This document shows positions 9,052 through 16,789 of a stretch of DNA of 64,000 bases, piece by piece. The notes beneath the pieces are model-generated. The model was given only the letters and a program-made list of their open reading frames with translations. It was not told the DNA's origin and ran no database searches. Position 1 is the stretch's first letter. Each line of letters opens with the position of its first letter. Made by a program: the position numbers and the translations under genes. This DNA comes from Fidelibacterota bacterium (GTDB lineage Bacteria; Fidelibacterota; Marinisomatia; SCGC-AAA003-L08; D37C17): positions 65,338 to 129,337 of the forward strand of contig PBEF01000002.1 in assembly GCA_002717625.1 (NCBI GenBank), written 5' to 3'.

Positions 9052-9558
9052 TTATTTAAAAAAATTATCTAATTTAGGTTTAATTACAATTCTGCAGTAT
9101 GGCGCATTTTCGTTATTCTTATAATAATCTTGGTGATAATCTTCCGCTTCATGGAAATTGTTTAGCTTTATTATCTCTGTTACAATAGGATTATTAAAAG
9201 CGTTCTCTGTAGTAAGTTTTTTAATATATTCTTTAGCAATTTCTTTTTGTTCTTCGCTTGTATAATAGATTCCAGATCTATATTGAGTTCCTTTATCTGC
9301 ACCTTGCATATTAAGTGTTGTAGGATCATGTGTTTGGAAAAATACGGTTAAAAGTTCCTTAAATGATACAATGTTAGGGTCATATGAAATTTTACATACT
9401 TCAACATAACCTGTTTCCCCTGAGCATACACTTTCATATGTTGGGTTTTTTGTGATACCATTAGAATATCCAGAGGTAACACTGTTAACTCCAGAAAGTT
9501 GAGAAAATATTGCTTCAACACACCAAAAACAACCTGCACCAAAAACAGCTATGTTCAT
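9052..9558 (-). CDS. msrA: Peptide methionine sulfoxide reductase MsrA
   Basis: A 168-residue MsrA. The catalytic motif GAGCFWCVEA places the nucleophilic Cys10 at the usual position. The conserved YSNGITKNPTYE segment, HDPTTLNMQGAD, GTQYRSGIY and FHEAEDYHQDYY complete the fold. The enzyme reduces methionine-S-sulfoxide in proteins, using thioredoxin to resolve the disulfide. No signal peptide is visible, so it acts in the cytoplasm. It is a lone minus-strand gene divergent from uvrB. The 116-base gap between them is AT-rich and shows no clear operator. Confidence 0.94.
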   Translation of the reverse strand: MNIAVFGAGCFWCVEAIFSQLSGVNSVTSGYSNGITKNPTYESVCSGETGYVEVCKISYDPNIVSFKELLTVFFQTHDPTTLNMQGADKGTQYRSGIYYTSEEQKEIAKEYIKKLTTENAFNNPIVTEIIKLNNFHEAEDYHQDYYKNNENAPYCRIVIKPKLDNFFK

Positions 9559-9674
9559 AAAAATAACTCCAATTTGATTATAAATTAAATATTAAAAAAT
9601 AAATAAAAAAATGTTTATTTTAAGAAAAAATGTCATTAAATTTACCGAAGAGAAGTATATGAAAATAAGACAAT

Positions 9675-11678
9675 ATGACAGAATTTGAATTAATCTCAAA
9701 CTATTCTCCATCTGGAGATCAACCCCAGGCAATAGATAAATTGTTTTCTAATCTTAATAGAGGTATTAAAGATCAGACTCTTTTAGGTGTAACTGGTTCT
9801 GGTAAAACGTTTACAATTGCTAATTTGATACAAAAGTATCAAAAACCTACTATTATATTATCACATAATAAAACATTAGCAGCTCAACTTTATGGTGAAT
9901 TTAAAGTTTTGTTTCCTAAAAATGCTGTTGAATTTTTTATATCTTATTATGATTATTATCAGCCCGAAGCATATCTCCCCGTTACAGATACATATATAGA
10001 AAAAGATTCTTCTATTAATGAAGAAATTGATAAGCTTAGAATTAAAGCGACAGCATCTCTTATTTCTAGGCAAGATATTGTTATTATTGCAAGTGTTAGT
10101 AGTATATATGGACTTGGATCTCCCGAAGAGTATAAAAAAATGTTAGTTAAAGTATCTAAAGGTGAAAAAATAGATACTAAATCTTTTTTTAAAGCTTTAG
10201 TATCTATTCATTATTTAAGGAATGATATGGTATTACAGCCTGGTAATTTCAGAGTTAGAGGTGATGTTATTGATGTTTTTCCTTTATATTCTGATTATCC
10301 TATTAGAATAGAGCTGTTTTGTGATGAGATTGATAATATTAGTAGATTTGATTCAATCACAGGTGAAATTATCAATGATGATGTTGAATTTGAGTATATA
10401 TATCCTTCAAAACACTTTGTTGTATCTGATGATTTGATGAAAAAGGGAATTGAAAAGATTAGGACAGAGCTTTTTGCTAGATTAAAAGATTTGAGAAATA
10501 ACGATAAATTATTAGAAGCTCAAAGATTAGAACAAAGAACAATGTATGATATAGAGATGATGATGGAACTTGGATATTGTTCCGGTATTGAAAATTATTC
10601 TAGACATTTAGATGGCAGGAAGGAAGGGCAGAGACCTTTTTGCCTTTTAGATTTTTTCCCAGATGATTTTCTGCTAGTTATTGATGAATCTCATGTTACT
10701 ATTCCCCAAATTAAAGCAATGTATAATGGTGATAAAGCTAGGAAATTGAATTTAGTTGAACATGGATTTAGATTGCCCTCAGCTTTAGATAATAGACCCA
10801 TGAAATTTGAAGAGTTTGTAGACAAAATAGGTAAAACAGTTTATGTTTCTGCTACTCCTTCAGAATATGAATTAGATTTGTCAAAAAAAAATATAATTGA
10901 ACAGATTATTAGACCTACAGGATTATTAGACCCTGAAATTATCTGCCATAAAACAAAGAATCAAATAGATCATTTAATTGAAAATATTAAAAACACTACA
11001 AAAAGAGGTGAAAAAGTACTTATTACAACTTTAACTAAAAGAATGTCTGAAGATTTAACAGAACATTTAAAATCACTTAATTTAAGAGCTGAATATTTGC
11101 ATAGTGAAATTGATTCTTTAGAAAGGGTTAAAATTTTAAGAAGCCTTCGATTGAATGAATTTGATATTTTAGTAGGGATTAACCTTTTAAGAGAAGGCTT
11201 AGATCTTCCTGAGGTTTCTTTAGTCGCTGTATTAGATGCTGATAAGCAGGGTTTCTTAAGGTCAAAATCTTCCTTAATGCAAGTTTCTGGAAGGGCAGCA
11301 AGAAATGTTAATGGAAAGGTAATATTGTATGGTGATTTTACATCTGTTGCTATGCAATATTTGATTGATGAAACAGCTCGAAGAAGAAAACTTCAGATTG
11401 ATTATAATAAATCAAATAATATTAAGCCTAAAACAATATTTAAAAGTGTAGATGAAATTAAAAATACTACTGTTATTGCAAATAATCAGATTGATGAAAT
11501 CATTGATATTGATGAAGAAATTGATATTTCTAATATTGATTCAATTGAATCAGAAGACATTATTAAAAAAATAGAAAGAAAAATGTTAAATTATGCTAAG
11601 GATTTGAAGTTCGAGCAAGCAGCTTTACTTAGAGATAAATTGAATAAAGTAAAATTAGATAAGAAAGGTTTAAATTGA
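9675..11678 (+). CDS. uvrB: Excinuclease ABC subunit B
   Basis: UvrB of 667 residues. The helicase-like core carries Walker A (GVTGSGKTF, near 38), the damage-verifying beta-hairpin (YYDYYQPEAY, near 95), Walker B with DESH (near 338), SATP (motif III region) and motifs V-VI (REGLDLPEVSL, QVSGRAARN). The C-terminal UVR domain (MLNYAKDLKFEQAALLRDKL) binds UvrC. It loads onto damaged DNA from UvrA and recruits UvrC for incision. An acidic Ile/Asp-rich linker (about 600-630) precedes the UVR domain. It joins purD by overlapping stop and start. Confidence 0.96.
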   Translation: MTEFELISNYSPSGDQPQAIDKLFSNLNRGIKDQTLLGVTGSGKTFTIANLIQKYQKPTIILSHNKTLAAQLYGEFKVLFPKNAVEFFISYYDYYQPEAYLPVTDTYIEKDSSINEEIDKLRIKATASLISRQDIVIIASVSSIYGLGSPEEYKKMLVKVSKGEKIDTKSFFKALVSIHYLRNDMVLQPGNFRVRGDVIDVFPLYSDYPIRIELFCDEIDNISRFDSITGEIINDDVEFEYIYPSKHFVVSDDLMKKGIEKIRTELFARLKDLRNNDKLLEAQRLEQRTMYDIEMMMELGYCSGIENYSRHLDGRKEGQRPFCLLDFFPDDFLLVIDESHVTIPQIKAMYNGDKARKLNLVEHGFRLPSALDNRPMKFEEFVDKIGKTVYVSATPSEYELDLSKKNIIEQIIRPTGLLDPEIICHKTKNQIDHLIENIKNTTKRGEKVLITTLTKRMSEDLTEHLKSLNLRAEYLHSEIDSLERVKILRSLRLNEFDILVGINLLREGLDLPEVSLVAVLDADKQGFLRSKSSLMQVSGRAARNVNGKVILYGDFTSVAMQYLIDETARRRKLQIDYNKSNNIKPKTIFKSVDEIKNTTVIANNQIDEIIDIDEEIDISNIDSIESEDIIKKIERKMLNYAKDLKFEQAALLRDKLNKVKLDKKGLN

Positions 11679-12958
11679 TGTATAATGTTTTAGTACTAGG
11701 GTCTGGAGGGCGAGAACATTCAATGGTTTGGTCTTTAATAAAAGATAAAAATATATCAAAAGTATTTTGTGCTCCTGGAAATGCTGGAACAGAATCTATA
11801 GCAAAAAATGTAAGTGTAGATTTGAATGATAATAATCAAATTCTTAATATCATTAAAAAGTATAATATTGATTATACTGTGGTTGGTCCTGAAAATCCGT
11901 TGAATAATGGAATTGTAGATTTTTTATCTATTAATGATTGTGATGTGTTTGGTCCTACTCAGCATGCTTCTCAATTAGAGTGCAGTAAACTGTTTGCAAG
12001 AAAATTTATGGAAAAATACAATATTCCTCAACCTTCATTTTTTGAATGTTCTAGTGAAGAAGAAGTTATATCTGTTAGTACTAAATTAGGTTTCCCTATT
12101 GTTTTAAAAGCTGATGGATTAGCTGCTGGAAAAGGAGTTCTTATATGTTCTAATCAATCAGATCTTAATGATGGTCTTGATGTAATGTTTACAAATAAAA
12201 AATTTGGAGATGCTTCTAATAAAATTTCTGTAGAAGAATGCTTGAAAGGAGAAGAATTATCAATATTTGTAGTTACAGATGGTGAAGATTATAAGATTTT
12301 AAATTCAGCTCAAGATCATAAGAGAGTATTTGATGGTGATAAAGGACCTAATACAGGTGGTATGGGAGCATATTGTCCTGCACCTTTATTCGATGAATTT
12401 TTAGAAAAGAAGGTAGTAGATAGAATTATTTTACCAACTATTAGAGGTATGAAAAAAGAAGGACACCCCTATAAAGGTTTTTTATATATTGGAATTATGA
12501 TTGTTGCAGGGGACCCTTATGTTATTGAATATAATGCAAGATTAGGAGATCCAGAATCACAGGTTTTAATGCCGATGCTCAAAGATGGATTATTTCCTAT
12601 AGTTAAAAGCGTATTATCTCGAGATGTTAGTAATCTTGTTATTAATAATAAAGAGGGGTATTCTGTTGCGGTTGTATTATCTTCAGAAGGCTACCCTGAT
12701 GAATATAAAAAAAATATGTTAATAAGTGGTCTTGATGACTCTTTTCTTGCTTTTCATTCTGGAACAAGTAGGATAGATGATAAGATTTATGCTAATGGTG
12801 GGAGGGTATTGAATGTAATCGGGCATGATGTTTCATTAGATGGTGCTATTTTTGATGCATATCAGAATGTAAAAAAAATTATGTTTGATAATATGTACTA
12901 TAGAACTGATATAGGGGAAAAAGGTTTGTTATATCTGAGAGGATTATCTAGTGAATAA
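11678..12958 (+). CDS. purD: Phosphoribosylamine-glycine ligase (GAR synthetase)
   Basis: An ATP-grasp ligase of 426 residues from the ATG at 11678; an in-frame TTG sits one codon earlier. The N-terminus VLVLGSGGREHSMVW, PFKV-type segment VVGPENPLNNGIV, the ATP-grasp FPIVLKADGLAAGKG and the metal-binding EYNARLGDPE are all standard PurD motifs. It makes glycinamide ribonucleotide, the second step of purine synthesis. No other purine gene is near, so it appears to be an isolated pathway gene placed in a repair/housekeeping run. It overlaps the next gene by eight bases. Confidence 0.94.
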   Translation: MYNVLVLGSGGREHSMVWSLIKDKNISKVFCAPGNAGTESIAKNVSVDLNDNNQILNIIKKYNIDYTVVGPENPLNNGIVDFLSINDCDVFGPTQHASQLECSKLFARKFMEKYNIPQPSFFECSSEEEVISVSTKLGFPIVLKADGLAAGKGVLICSNQSDLNDGLDVMFTNKKFGDASNKISVEECLKGEELSIFVVTDGEDYKILNSAQDHKRVFDGDKGPNTGGMGAYCPAPLFDEFLEKKVVDRIILPTIRGMKKEGHPYKGFLYIGIMIVAGDPYVIEYNARLGDPESQVLMPMLKDGLFPIVKSVLSRDVSNLVINNKEGYSVAVVLSSEGYPDEYKKNMLISGLDDSFLAFHSGTSRIDDKIYANGGRVLNVIGHDVSLDGAIFDAYQNVKKIMFDNMYYRTDIGEKGLLYLRGLSSE

Positions 12959-14162
12959 TATAGATAAAATAAGGAGGTCTGTTGGATTTATTGGTGAGTC
13001 TGATGAAATGATAGAAATGTTATCTTTGGTTTCTCAAGTAGCTCTAACTGATATATCTGTTTTAATTACAGGGGAATCTGGTTCTGGTAAAGATATGATT
13101 GCTCAAGCCATACACAAAAATAGTAAAAGAAAATTTGAATCTTTAATTATTGTTAATTGTGCTGCTATTCCATCTGGAATTATAGAGAGTGAACTTTTTG
13201 GTCATAAGAAGGGCTCTTTTACAGGCGCGATTGAAAATAAAAAAGGTTATTTTGAAGAGGCTGATAAAGGAAGTATTTTTTTAGATGAAATAGGTGAGCT
13301 CCCAAAGGAAACACAGGCAAAGTTATTAAGAGTTATTGAATCAGGTGAATTTATTAGAGTAGGAGAGTCAAAGTCACAAAAAACAAATGTTAGAATCATT
13401 GCAGCTACAAATCGTGATTTAAAATTAGAAGTTAATAAGGATAATTTTAGACAAGATTTATATTTCAGATTAAAAACAATTAATATTAATGTTCCTCCAT
13501 TAAGAAAACACCTAAGTGATATTAATTTATTTATAGAAAGATTTGGATTAGAATTTTCAGATCAAAACAATATTCCATTTAAGGGATTTAGTCCTGATGC
13601 AATTAATTTAATGAAAAATTATAATTGGCCAGGAAATATAAGAGAATTAAAAAATACCGTTGAAAGTTTATTAGTTATGAATAAAGGTGAGAGAATTATT
13701 CCTAAAATGGTTAGTCGCCAGTTAAACTTATCAGATACAGAATCGAGTAATAATTTAGTGCCTGTTAATGAAAATAGTGATAAAATTGAAAGAGAACTCA
13801 TATTGAAACAATTGCTTTTTTTAAGACAAGATATAAATGAAATAAAGCAATATTTATTATCCAATTCATCTGATGCCGAATTTATTAAAACTAATCCTGC
13901 ATTGTTTTTACCTGTTGATAAAGCTAAAACTGAAAATTCTTCAATGGTGAATAATCTAGAAGGAAATGATATTAATGATGCTCAGTTAAGAGCAATAAAA
14001 GATGATGCTGTTGGCGAAATAACTATGACTGAGATTGAGAGAGAAGTGATTGAACGATATTTAAAAGAATTCAAAGGCAATAGAAGGAAAACTGCTAAAG
14101 CACTTGATATATCAGAGAGAACTTTATATAGAAAAATAAAAGAATATGATTTGCAGGCATAA
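12951..14162 (+). CDS. Sigma-54-dependent transcription activator without a receiver domain
   Basis: A 403-residue bacterial enhancer-binding protein. The AAA+ domain begins almost at the N-terminus: Walker A is TGESGSGKD (near 42), the sigma-54-contacting loop is GSFTGA (near 88), Walker B is GSIFLDEIGEL and the arginine-finger region is FRQDLYFRL. A WPGNIRELKN segment closes the AAA+ part. A linker of about 100 residues leads to a Fis-type helix-turn-helix at the end (MTEIEREVIERYLKEF, then KTAKALDISERTLYR). With no receiver or GAF domain, activity may be set by expression or by a partner protein. Start is GTG, overlapping purD. Its targets are not evident here. Confidence 0.9.
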   Translation: MNNIDKIRRSVGFIGESDEMIEMLSLVSQVALTDISVLITGESGSGKDMIAQAIHKNSKRKFESLIIVNCAAIPSGIIESELFGHKKGSFTGAIENKKGYFEEADKGSIFLDEIGELPKETQAKLLRVIESGEFIRVGESKSQKTNVRIIAATNRDLKLEVNKDNFRQDLYFRLKTININVPPLRKHLSDINLFIERFGLEFSDQNNIPFKGFSPDAINLMKNYNWPGNIRELKNTVESLLVMNKGERIIPKMVSRQLNLSDTESSNNLVPVNENSDKIERELILKQLLFLRQDINEIKQYLLSNSSDAEFIKTNPALFLPVDKAKTENSSMVNNLEGNDINDAQLRAIKDDAVGEITMTEIEREVIERYLKEFKGNRRKTAKALDISERTLYRKIKEYDLQA

Positions 14163-14724
14163 TAATATACTAATTCTAATAGCTGTCATTTTATTTAATG
14201 GTTGTGGAATATATTCGTTTAAGGGTTCTTTACCACCTAATATTAAAACGATATATATATCTCCTGTTATAAATTCAAGTTCTGAATATGCACTTAGTAA
14301 TATGCTTAATGAACAGATTAATGAACAGTTAGTAAAAAAAAATATTTTAAAAATAGAAGAATTTTATAATTCTGATAGCAAGCTTGATATTAGCATTCAA
14401 TTAGTTGAAGATATTCCAAATAGTTATACATCTAACATTAATAGTTATGAGGTTATAGAACAATGGAAATTAAATGCTAGAGTTTCTATAACTTGGCTTG
14501 ATAATTTAAATAATAATACTATTTTAGATAAGGTTTTTACAGAATGGGCAATGTATGATAATTCTGGTTTAGATATTAGTTCTGATGGTATTGATAATGA
14601 TTCAGATGGATTAATAGATGCGGAGGATTCTGATGAGTATGGTCCTTCTAGACAAGCAGCCTTAAGAATTATTGCGAATAATACAGTTGATCGTATTATA
14701 GAAGAATTAATTTCAAATTGGTAA
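14146..14724 (+). CDS. LptE-like lipoprotein of the LPS transport outer-membrane complex
   Basis: A 192-residue lipoprotein. The signal segment ILILIAVILFNGCGIYSF has a lipobox ending at Cys20. The mature start GIYSFKGSLPPNIKTIYI matches the LptE/DUF4136-like pattern GYSFxG-LPxxIKTIxV, where a beta sheet plugs LptD during LPS delivery to the outer surface. Near residue 145 it has an Asp-rich insert, SDGIDNDSDGLIDAEDSD, that looks like a calcium-binding DxDxDG loop. The start overlaps the previous gene by 17 bases, and asnS follows after 12 bases. The family call is good; the role in LPS transport is inferred from that family. Confidence 0.7.
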   Translation: MICRHNNILILIAVILFNGCGIYSFKGSLPPNIKTIYISPVINSSSEYALSNMLNEQINEQLVKKNILKIEEFYNSDSKLDISIQLVEDIPNSYTSNINSYEVIEQWKLNARVSITWLDNLNNNTILDKVFTEWAMYDNSGLDISSDGIDNDSDGLIDAEDSDEYGPSRQAALRIIANNTVDRIIEELISNW

Positions 14725-14736
14725 ATTGGAGTAAAA

Positions 14737-16029
14737 ATGAAAAAAGCTATTATAAGTAAAATTTCAGAATATAATGAACAAAATGTTATCGTAGATGGAT
14801 GGACCTATAATTCACGTAGAAGTGGAAAAATTGGCTTTTTATCTTTACGTGATGGTTTTGGAATTATACAATGTATTGTTGAAAAACAAAAAATAGGAGA
14901 TGAATTATTTGAATCTTTTAAAAGATTACATCAGGAATCTTCTATATCTGTTATAGGTAAGGTCGTTGAAAACTCAAGAGCTATTGGAGGCTATGAAATT
15001 TTAGTAGAAGATTTTACTATACACCAATTAACTGAAAATTATCCGATTACACCAAAAGAGCATGGTACAGATTTTCTAATGAATCATAGGCATCTATGGT
15101 TAAGATCAAAAAAACAGCATTCAATTTTAAAAATCAGACATCAGATTGTGAAGGCAATTAGAGATTTTTTTGATAATAATGATTTTACTTTAGTTGATAC
15201 TCCAATATTTACTCCTAATGCTGCTGAAGGAACATCTACATTATTTGAAACTAATTATTTTGATTCTAAAGCATATTTATGTCAAACAGGTCAATTATAT
15301 GGTGAAGCTAGTGCTATGGCATTTGGAAGGCATTATAATTTCGGACCATGCTTTCGTGCTGAAAAAAGTAAAACAAGGAGGCATCTTACAGAATTTTGGA
15401 TGGTTGAACCTGAAATTGCATATGCAGATATAAATGATAATATGGAATGGGCTGAAAGGTTAATAGCTTATATTGTGAAGCAAGTTTTAGATAATAGGAT
15501 GAATGAATTGAATGTTTTAGGTAGAGATATAGATAAAATAAAAAATATTATGACTCCATTTCCAAGAGTTAGCTATACTGAATGTATAGAAATTTTAAAT
15601 AAATCAGGTAATGAGATTAAATGGGGGGAAGATTTTGGTTCCCCTGAAGAAACTTATATAGCAAATCAATTTGATAAACCTGTTATTGTTTATGGTTTTC
15701 CATCTGAAATTAAAGCATTTTATATGAAGAGAGATCCTAATAATGAAAAAGTTGTTCTTGGTATGGATATTTTAGCTCCGGAAGGATATGGTGAAATTAT
15801 AGGAGGTTCTGAAAGAGAAGTGAATATTAACACTTTATTAGATAGAATTAAAGAAGAAAAGTTAAATAAATCTGATTATGAATGGTTTTTAGATTTGAGG
15901 AGATATGGTTCTGTACCACATTCAGGTTTTGGAATGGGTTTGGAGCGTGTTGTTGCTTGGATTTGCGGAATATCTCATATTAGGGAAACTATTCCGTTTG
16001 CAAGAACAATGAATCGTATTAATCCATAA
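14737..16029 (+). CDS. asnS: Asparaginyl-tRNA synthetase
   Basis: A class IIb aminoacyl-tRNA synthetase of 430 residues. An N-terminal OB-fold anticodon-binding domain (1-100; VDGWTYNSRRSGKIGFLSLR) precedes the catalytic core. Motif 2 is FRAEKSKTRRHLTEFWMVE (near 206) and motif 3 is GFGMGLERVVAW (near 400). The HLTEFW sequence after motif 2 and the overall length favour AsnRS over AspRS, which is longer and carries a GAD insert. Direct charging of tRNA-Asn is implied. A short SD-like GGAG lies at 14728-14731. It is followed after seven bases by nadE. Confidence 0.92.
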   Translation: MKKAIISKISEYNEQNVIVDGWTYNSRRSGKIGFLSLRDGFGIIQCIVEKQKIGDELFESFKRLHQESSISVIGKVVENSRAIGGYEILVEDFTIHQLTENYPITPKEHGTDFLMNHRHLWLRSKKQHSILKIRHQIVKAIRDFFDNNDFTLVDTPIFTPNAAEGTSTLFETNYFDSKAYLCQTGQLYGEASAMAFGRHYNFGPCFRAEKSKTRRHLTEFWMVEPEIAYADINDNMEWAERLIAYIVKQVLDNRMNELNVLGRDIDKIKNIMTPFPRVSYTECIEILNKSGNEIKWGEDFGSPEETYIANQFDKPVIVYGFPSEIKAFYMKRDPNNEKVVLGMDILAPEGYGEIIGGSEREVNINTLLDRIKEEKLNKSDYEWFLDLRRYGSVPHSGFGMGLERVVAWICGISHIRETIPFARTMNRINP

Positions 16030-16036
16030 AAAATAA

Positions 16037-16789
16037 ATGAATCTTCAAAACGAAATATCTTCCTGGTTAGATACCTACCTTATTAAAAGTAAATTGAGCA
16101 CATTTGTTGTGGGTGTATCAGGAGGAATAGATTCTGCTCTTACATCAACATTATGTGCAATGACAGGTCAAAAGACAATTTTAGTTATTATGCCTATACA
16201 GCAAAACCCAAATGAAACTGATAGGGCAGAAAAACATTGTAATTGGCTTAGTTCAAAATATCATAATGTAGAAATACTAAAGATAGACTTAACAAATCTT
16301 TATTTAGAATATTTGAAAACAATTCCTGTTCAGTTTCACAATCAATTAGCATTAGCTAATACTAGAGCAAGAATAAGAATGTCTTCATTATATTTGATTG
16401 CAGGAGGTTCAAAAGGAATTGTGGTTGGAACAGGTAATAAAATTGAAGATTTTGGGGTAGGATTCTTTACAAAATATGGTGATGGTGGTGTTGATATTAG
16501 TCCTATTGCAGATTTAATGAAGTCGGAGGTTTATTCTGTTGCAAAAGATTTGGGCATTATAAAAGAAATTTTAGATGCAGCTCCCACAGATGGGTTATGG
16601 GATGACGGTAGAACTGATGAAGAACAGCTTGGAGTTAGTTATGATGAATTAGAATGGGCAATGAAAAATACAGATAATAATCAAATGGATTTATCTGATA
16701 GAGAAAAAGAGGTGTTGTCAATATATAATAATTTCAGATATTCTAATTTACATAAAATGATTCCTATTCCAATTTTTAAGAGAAAATGA
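16037..16789 (+). CDS. nadE: NAD+ synthase, single-domain (ammonia-type)
   Basis: A 250-residue N-type ATP pyrophosphatase. The PP-loop is VGVSGGIDSALTS (about 25-37). GTGNKIEDFGVGFFTKYGDG (about 134-153) and the later PTDGLWDDGRTDE are NAD-synthase signatures. The enzyme amidates deamido-NAD to NAD. It has no N-terminal nitrilase (glutaminase) domain, so it should use free ammonia or a separate amidotransferase. It overlaps polA by four bases. Confidence 0.92.
   Translation: MNLQNEISSWLDTYLIKSKLSTFVVGVSGGIDSALTSTLCAMTGQKTILVIMPIQQNPNETDRAEKHCNWLSSKYHNVEILKIDLTNLYLEYLKTIPVQFHNQLALANTRARIRMSSLYLIAGGSKGIVVGTGNKIEDFGVGFFTKYGDGGVDISPIADLMKSEVYSVAKDLGIIKEILDAAPTDGLWDDGRTDEEQLGVSYDELEWAMKNTDNNQMDLSDREKEVLSIYNNFRYSNLHKMIPIPIFKRK

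Noticed and set aside
9043-9077. AT-rich hairpin between DUF456 and msrA as a firm terminator
   Set aside because: The stem is imperfect and made only of weak pairs apart from one position, with no clean T-tract, so it is mentioned only in the gene entry.
12951-14162. Possible local sigma-54 promoters for the activator
   Set aside because: I found no convincing GG-N10-GC element of the -24/-12 type in the nearby gaps.
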